NCBI GenBank assembly: GCA_034112325.1
Contig: JAWUVO010000108.1
Location: 3,724 to 67,723, forward strand
Direction: 5' to 3'
DNA length: 64,000 nt
Source of the DNA: Bermanella sp034112325
GTDB taxonomy: Bacteria > Pseudomonadota > Gammaproteobacteria > Pseudomonadales > Oceanobacteraceae
The translations under genes were made by a program, and so were the position numbers. Shown here in pieces: positions 60,292 to 64,000 of this stretch; position 1 is the stretch's first letter; each line of letters begins with the position of its first letter. The notes under the pieces are model-generated. The model saw only the letters and a program-made list of their open reading frames with translations. It had not been told where the DNA came from and did not search any database.

Positions 60292-62151
60292 TTACTCGGG
60301 CAGATTATCAGGAAGTGTATAGGTTGCTCCTGGTGGGACAATTTCAATTTGTTGAGCAACCATTAGCCCCCCTAAAGCATCCCCAAGGTCGGTTTGAACT
60401 CCCGATGTATCCATCATTATGGTGCGTACAGCCGAAGCTACTCGCGTATTGCCAGTAAATATTACGTTGTTATTTGATAATACGTGCACGGTATCAAATC
60501 GAGGTATCCAAGCACTAAAGTCAAAGTTTAAAAACTCATATACTGGGTATGAATCACTGGGGTTCAGCTCGGCTATAGATAGCTCTAATCCTGAGTTATA
60601 GCCAATACAATATAATCGCCCATCAAAAAATTGGCTTTTACGAATGCCGCGTACATCACCACTAGGCAGCCCAGGAATAATGGGCATAGGGCTTAAAATA
60701 GAGGTAAATCCGGGCTGCGCAGGAAATAACGAAGCGCTTTGGCAGCTGGTATTTAAAAAATATGGATACGCATAATCATAGGTAGCAATCGACTTGCTAT
60801 TGTAAGGCATTCTCAGCGATTCAACTTTAGTTGAGTAAGCTGTATAGGCCTGCTTTTCTATGTTGCCATTGCAGCTAAATAACAGCTTATTCATACCCGA
60901 GTAAGTTACTTCGAATACACTGCTTACATTATTTCTGTCGGGTGCAATTATCAACGTGCTGAAGGGTGCTAATAGAACCGTACTTAACCGACCCGTTACC
61001 CCTTCACAATCGGGAATTAGCACTCTGTAGCTATTGTCTCCGCCATCATCATTTCGATAAATAATGATGCCATTATCGCTAATAATAACTTGCCCTAGCC
61101 CTGGGCGGTCGTCAGGAGCACTTACTTTGGTAAGTTCGTATTGATTTCCAGCCGCTAAATCCATGCGATATAAAGCAGTGGGCGTAGGTAGATTTTTAAT
61201 GTCGACGGCATTACCGGTTTCAAGTACTGAATCATCAGTGTCAGTACCAGTATTAGTGTCAGCAACAGTACCAGTGTCAGTAACAGTGTCTGGGTCTGAA
61301 ATACTGGCGCCTACTGTGCCTTCACAAATTTGAGTTGTTTCTACTGGCTCGTCTTGATTAGCAATCGTTTCATCGGTTGTATCGCCAACATCTGTTTCTT
61401 CTATTTCATTTGTTTCTTCTGTTTCTTCTGTGTCTTCTGTTTCATTAGTAGGGCATGGAACGCCGCTGTGATGGTCGACAATTTCGGGTCTATCGTCCAC
61501 CGTATAATTATCAGACTGCATCAGTCCTAGCTCTTCATAGTCAATGCCAACAACATATAAATTCTGGCTTAGGTTCCACCGAGAGTCTGGAGGAAAAACA
61601 TCACGACCAGCTTGAGTCAATGAGCTTCGTCCGCTATTGCCCTGCAAGTTGAGTCCCAGTGGAGCTGAAACAACACTGCCGTCATGCAGATCAATCAACA
61701 AGTTATAGTAGTCATTATCGTCATCTTGATCGAAATTACGTTGATATAAGGTAAGTAGTAAATAATCGGGGCTTAGCACCATAATATCTAATGGGGTTAA
61801 GTTTTCTATATCGGTATTGCTAAGGTTGCCAGTAAAGTCGATTTGCTCGCCTTCGGGATCAAACATAGGCACAGGAGTAATATTATTATCGGCATCAAGT
61901 TTATATAGCTGCTGAGTAAACCTTAGGCTGTCACCTGAACTTGGGTCTAGGCTAAGAGGCTGTTGACCAATAATAAAACCCACATAATCATCGCCCAGCG
62001 TGATACTGCCTATAGGAGATGCAGGTAATGCTGGTTGGTTTGGCGCTAATACTGGGCTGGTAGTGCCGCCACCGCCACCGCCGCCACCACAGCCGATTAA
62101 AGCCCAGCTAAAAAGGAATAAAAAAGCGATACGAATCAGATAAATACACAT
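60292..62151 (-). CDS. Gly-rich-linker lipoprotein with acidic Glu/Thr and Asp/Thr low-complexity segments
   Basis: 619 residues. Lipobox Ala-Leu-Ile-Gly-Cys is followed by eight Gly and a Thr/Pro-rich linker, typical of outer-membrane lipoproteins. Residues about 235-300 are low complexity: Glu-Thr repeats, then Asp-Thr repeats. The flanking parts look like beta-propeller strands (GLGQVIISDNGIIIYRND, FDGRLYCIGYNS). Family not recognised. Divergent from moeB by 44 bases. Probably a surface or secreted scaffold. Confidence 0.78.
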   Translation of the reverse strand: MCIYLIRIAFLFLFSWALIGCGGGGGGGGTTSPVLAPNQPALPASPIGSITLGDDYVGFIIGQQPLSLDPSSGDSLRFTQQLYKLDADNNITPVPMFDPEGEQIDFTGNLSNTDIENLTPLDIMVLSPDYLLLTLYQRNFDQDDDNDYYNLLIDLHDGSVVSAPLGLNLQGNSGRSSLTQAGRDVFPPDSRWNLSQNLYVVGIDYEELGLMQSDNYTVDDRPEIVDHHSGVPCPTNETEDTEETEETNEIEETDVGDTTDETIANQDEPVETTQICEGTVGASISDPDTVTDTGTVADTNTGTDTDDSVLETGNAVDIKNLPTPTALYRMDLAAGNQYELTKVSAPDDRPGLGQVIISDNGIIIYRNDDGGDNSYRVLIPDCEGVTGRLSTVLLAPFSTLIIAPDRNNVSSVFEVTYSGMNKLLFSCNGNIEKQAYTAYSTKVESLRMPYNSKSIATYDYAYPYFLNTSCQSASLFPAQPGFTSILSPMPIIPGLPSGDVRGIRKSQFFDGRLYCIGYNSGLELSIAELNPSDSYPVYEFLNFDFSAWIPRFDTVHVLSNNNVIFTGNTRVASAVRTIMMDTSGVQTDLGDALGGLMVAQQIEIVPPGATYTLPDNLPE

Positions 62152-62195
62152 AGTTTATATATCGGCCAGGGGTTTCAATTGTTAAGCTAGGGCTT

Positions 62196-62954
62196 ATGAA
62201 TAATGATCAATTAAATCGATACAGCCGCCATATACTTTTGCCACAAGTAGATTACGACGGTCAAAGCAAAATAATCGCTTCTCACGTTCTTATTCTAGGC
62301 GTTGGTGGTCTAGGTTCAAGTGCGTCACTGTATTTAGCTAGCTCGGGTATCGGCACCATTACGTTATGTGACTTTGATCACGTAGAAAAGAGTAATTTAC
62401 AGAGGCAGATTGTGCATTGTGAAGCCTCTATTGGTGAGTCTAAAGTAGCGTCGGCCGCTCGAACATTAAAAGGCCTTAACTCTGGTATCACTGTTAATAC
62501 CCATGACCAGGTATTAACTGAGGCTCAATTAACCGAATTAATTAAACATGCCCATGTGGTCCTAGACTGCACCGACAATAGCGTAAGCCGATGTTTACAT
62601 AATCGCCTTTGCCTGCAACAGTTAACACCTTTAGTGTCGGCCGCGGCTATTCGCTTTGAAGGCCAGCTAATGGTTATAGACCCCAAACAAGCTGAGCAAG
62701 CTTGTTATCAATGTGTATATCCTGAAATCAATAACCAAGAAGAGAACTGTAGCCAATCAGGCATATTGGCCCCAGTAGTGGGGATGATGGGAGTGCAGCA
62801 AGCATTAGAAGCTATTAAAATAATCACGGGTATCGGTGACAATATGGCAGGTAAGTTAATCAGTTTTGATGGCTTAAGCAGTCGCTGGAATCAATTTAAT
62901 GTTACTAAAAAAAATAATTGTCCGGCGTGCGGCGATATAATTCCGACTAGTTAG
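62196..62954 (+). CDS. moeB: Molybdopterin-synthase adenylyltransferase MoeB (HesA/ThiF family)
   Basis: 252 residues. NRYSRHILLPQVDYDGQ, HVLILGVGGLGSSASLYLAS (ATP loop), DFDHVEKSNLQRQIVH, DCTDNSVSRCLHNRLC, and zinc Cys in ACYQCVYPE and CPACGD. These are the marks of MoeB, which adenylates the MoaD C-terminal Gly-Gly. ThiF is the alternative; no thi genes are close. moaD is in this window at 27507, so MoeB is preferred. Confidence 0.9.
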   Translation: MNNDQLNRYSRHILLPQVDYDGQSKIIASHVLILGVGGLGSSASLYLASSGIGTITLCDFDHVEKSNLQRQIVHCEASIGESKVASAARTLKGLNSGITVNTHDQVLTEAQLTELIKHAHVVLDCTDNSVSRCLHNRLCLQQLTPLVSAAAIRFEGQLMVIDPKQAEQACYQCVYPEINNQEENCSQSGILAPVVGMMGVQQALEAIKIITGIGDNMAGKLISFDGLSSRWNQFNVTKKNNCPACGDIIPTS

Positions 62955-63047
62955 TCACAATAAACATGGGATTAGAGTATTCAACAAATGTAATTGTGTA
63001 GGTACAATCTAACTCAATAATTTAAATATAATTCCAGAGTAGAATGT

Positions 63048-63692
63048 ATGGGACAAGATAGTAGATCAATACAAGATCTAATCGATAATAATCGAAAGTG
63101 GTCCAAAGACATTCGTGAGCAAGACCCAGAGTTTTTCCCAACGCTTGCCAAGCAACAAGCCCCTGATTATTTATGGATAGGGTGTAGCGACAGCCGGGTA
63201 CCGGCAAACGAAATTGTAGGTTTATTACCTGGAGAACTATTTGTACACAGAAATGTGGCCAACATGGTAGTTCATACCGATATGAACTTATTATCTGTGA
63301 TGCAATATGCGGTAGAAGTATTAAAAGTAAAACATATTATCGTTTGTGGTCATTACGGTTGCGGTGGCGTAAAGGCCGCAATGGAAAATAAAAAATTAGG
63401 TTTAATTGATAACTGGCTTCTAGAAATTAAAGATTTGTATCATCATAAACGCGACATGTTTAAGGGGTTACAGTCCGAAGATGAAAAGTTGAATTTACTG
63501 TGTGAACTTAATGTGGTTCGCCAAGTATATAATTTAAGTCATACCAATATTGTGCAAGACGCATGGTCAAATGGCCAAAGTTTGGCTATTCATGGTTGGA
63601 TTTATGGGTTAAATGATGGCCAAGTAAATAACTTGAACGTTACATTAAGTGGCAGCGAACAGCTTAGCGATTTTTATCGTTTAGATATTTAA
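63048..63692 (+). CDS. can: Beta-carbonic anhydrase Can
   Basis: 214 residues. Zinc ligands Cys46 (CSDSR, Asp48 and Arg50), His102 and Cys105 (CGHYGC), plus ELFVHRNVANMV. Length and motif match the Can (YadF) type. Converts CO2 and bicarbonate for biosynthesis. Followed by a terminator. Confidence 0.97.
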   Translation: MGQDSRSIQDLIDNNRKWSKDIREQDPEFFPTLAKQQAPDYLWIGCSDSRVPANEIVGLLPGELFVHRNVANMVVHTDMNLLSVMQYAVEVLKVKHIIVCGHYGCGGVKAAMENKKLGLIDNWLLEIKDLYHHKRDMFKGLQSEDEKLNLLCELNVVRQVYNLSHTNIVQDAWSNGQSLAIHGWIYGLNDGQVNNLNVTLSGSEQLSDFYRLDI

Positions 63693-63722
63693 TATTCTTA
63701 TATAAGTACTTTAAAACATACT

Positions 63723-63765
63723 AAAAATCACTGTTGCTAAATAGGCTCTAGTGATTTTTTTGTTT
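63723..63765 (+). terminator. Rho-independent terminator after the carbonic anhydrase gene
   Basis: AAAAATCACT (63723-63732) pairs with AGTGATTTTT (63750-63759), followed by more T. It lies 30 bases past the stop. Confidence 0.85.
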
Positions 63766-63845
63766 TTAGCGTCCAATAGATTGATAAACCCCAATTAATA
63801 GGGCGCATAAACCCTAATGTAAAGGGACTTAAATAAGGAAACACC

Positions 63846-64000
63846 ATGAAAAACCTTCAAATAGATATTGTAAGCGATGTAGTTTGCCCTTGGTGTGCCA
63901 TTGGCTATGGCAATTTAACCCAAGCTTTAGAGCAACTAACGTCTGTGCAAGCTAACGTGCAATGGCATCCTTTTCAGCTTAACCCGTATATGGGAAAAGA
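63846..64000 (+). CDS. DsbA-family (FrnE/2-hydroxychromene isomerase-like) protein, 3'-truncated by the window
   Basis: 51 residues visible. Starts at ATG 63846 with AAGGAA a few bases upstream. The sequence VSDVVCPWCAIG carries a CPWC active site, followed by QWHPFQLNP, typical of FrnE-like DsbA-family oxidoreductases. Cytoplasmic in most bacteria, no signal peptide here. Confidence 0.85.
   Translation, partial: MKNLQIDIVSDVVCPWCAIGYGNLTQALEQLTSVQANVQWHPFQLNPYMGK

Overview
The window is a 64-kb piece of an AT-rich chromosome from a free-living, probably marine gammaproteobacterium. The Oceanospirillales-type range (Oleispira, Bermanella, Thalassolituus relatives) is the best guess from the gene families. 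It is an inference: there is no rRNA or other phylogenetic marker in the window. Nearly every gene is a typical Gram-negative type: lipoproteins with lipoboxes, an ExbB/ExbD pair, porin-like barrels, the full mod/moa set, rmuC, tcdA, rnb and can. No tRNA, rRNA, CRISPR array or intact transposase was seen.

Layout. (1) 1-7710: an eight-gene plus-strand run coding for TPR proteins and lipoproteins, one ExbB/TolQ-type channel, two ExbD/TolR-type partners and a TonB-like protein with an AgmX/PglI-type C-terminus. It looks like a proton-driven, envelope-spanning machine of the Agl/Tol/Ton superfamily. A large lipoprotein with a Asp-Pro-Thr repeat (8097-11069) follows it. (2) 11.2-24.3 kb: mixed housekeeping and accessory genes: a DnaQ-like exonuclease, a MORN-repeat protein fused to a C13/caspase-like protease, a MoxR/VWA pair, FKBP isomerase, HDAC-family enzyme, oxidoreductase, EthD-like protein, MOSC protein, RmuC, a BrxR/CapW-like WYL regulator and an alkaline phosphatase. 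(3) 24.3-32.5 kb: molybdenum block. modABC and moaBCDE form one minus-strand transcription unit; a thiolase-like gene, a DUF6279-type lipoprotein and moeA lie on the plus strand. MoaA is not in the window. (4) 33.9-47 kb: accessory region with many scars: an RHS fragment, an apparent type III secretion chaperone/substrate pair, decayed gene pieces, a duplicated DNRLRE-like domain/metallophosphoesterase protein, a cupredoxin plus outer-membrane barrel pair bounded by REP-like inverted repeats next to a broken RAYT transposase, a MarR-regulated monooxygenase operon, two GFA-family genes in an integron-cassette-like setting, and three copies of a ~60-bp hairpin-containing repeat. (5) 46.8-64 kb: more conserved genes: DUF3047, glutaredoxin-like, CBS, chemoreceptor, LysR, the SO2930-type dihaem cytochrome/beta-helix pair with an AraC-type regulator, tcdA, a spermidine-synthase-like protein, RNase II, a Gly-rich lipoprotein, moeB, beta-carbonic anhydrase and the start of a DsbA/FrnE-like gene.

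Strongest leads: the orphan type III chaperone/substrate pair (34546-36241); the MORN-C13 protease with a recent 138-bp internal duplication; the ExbD pair in which one partner has Asn where the proton-carrying Asp normally sits; the REP/RAYT-bounded cassette; the attC-like element behind a GFA gene; and the three-copy hairpin repeat, one copy of which is arranged like an attenuator. All functional statements rest on reading motifs by eye. No similarity search, structure prediction or composition calculation was run.
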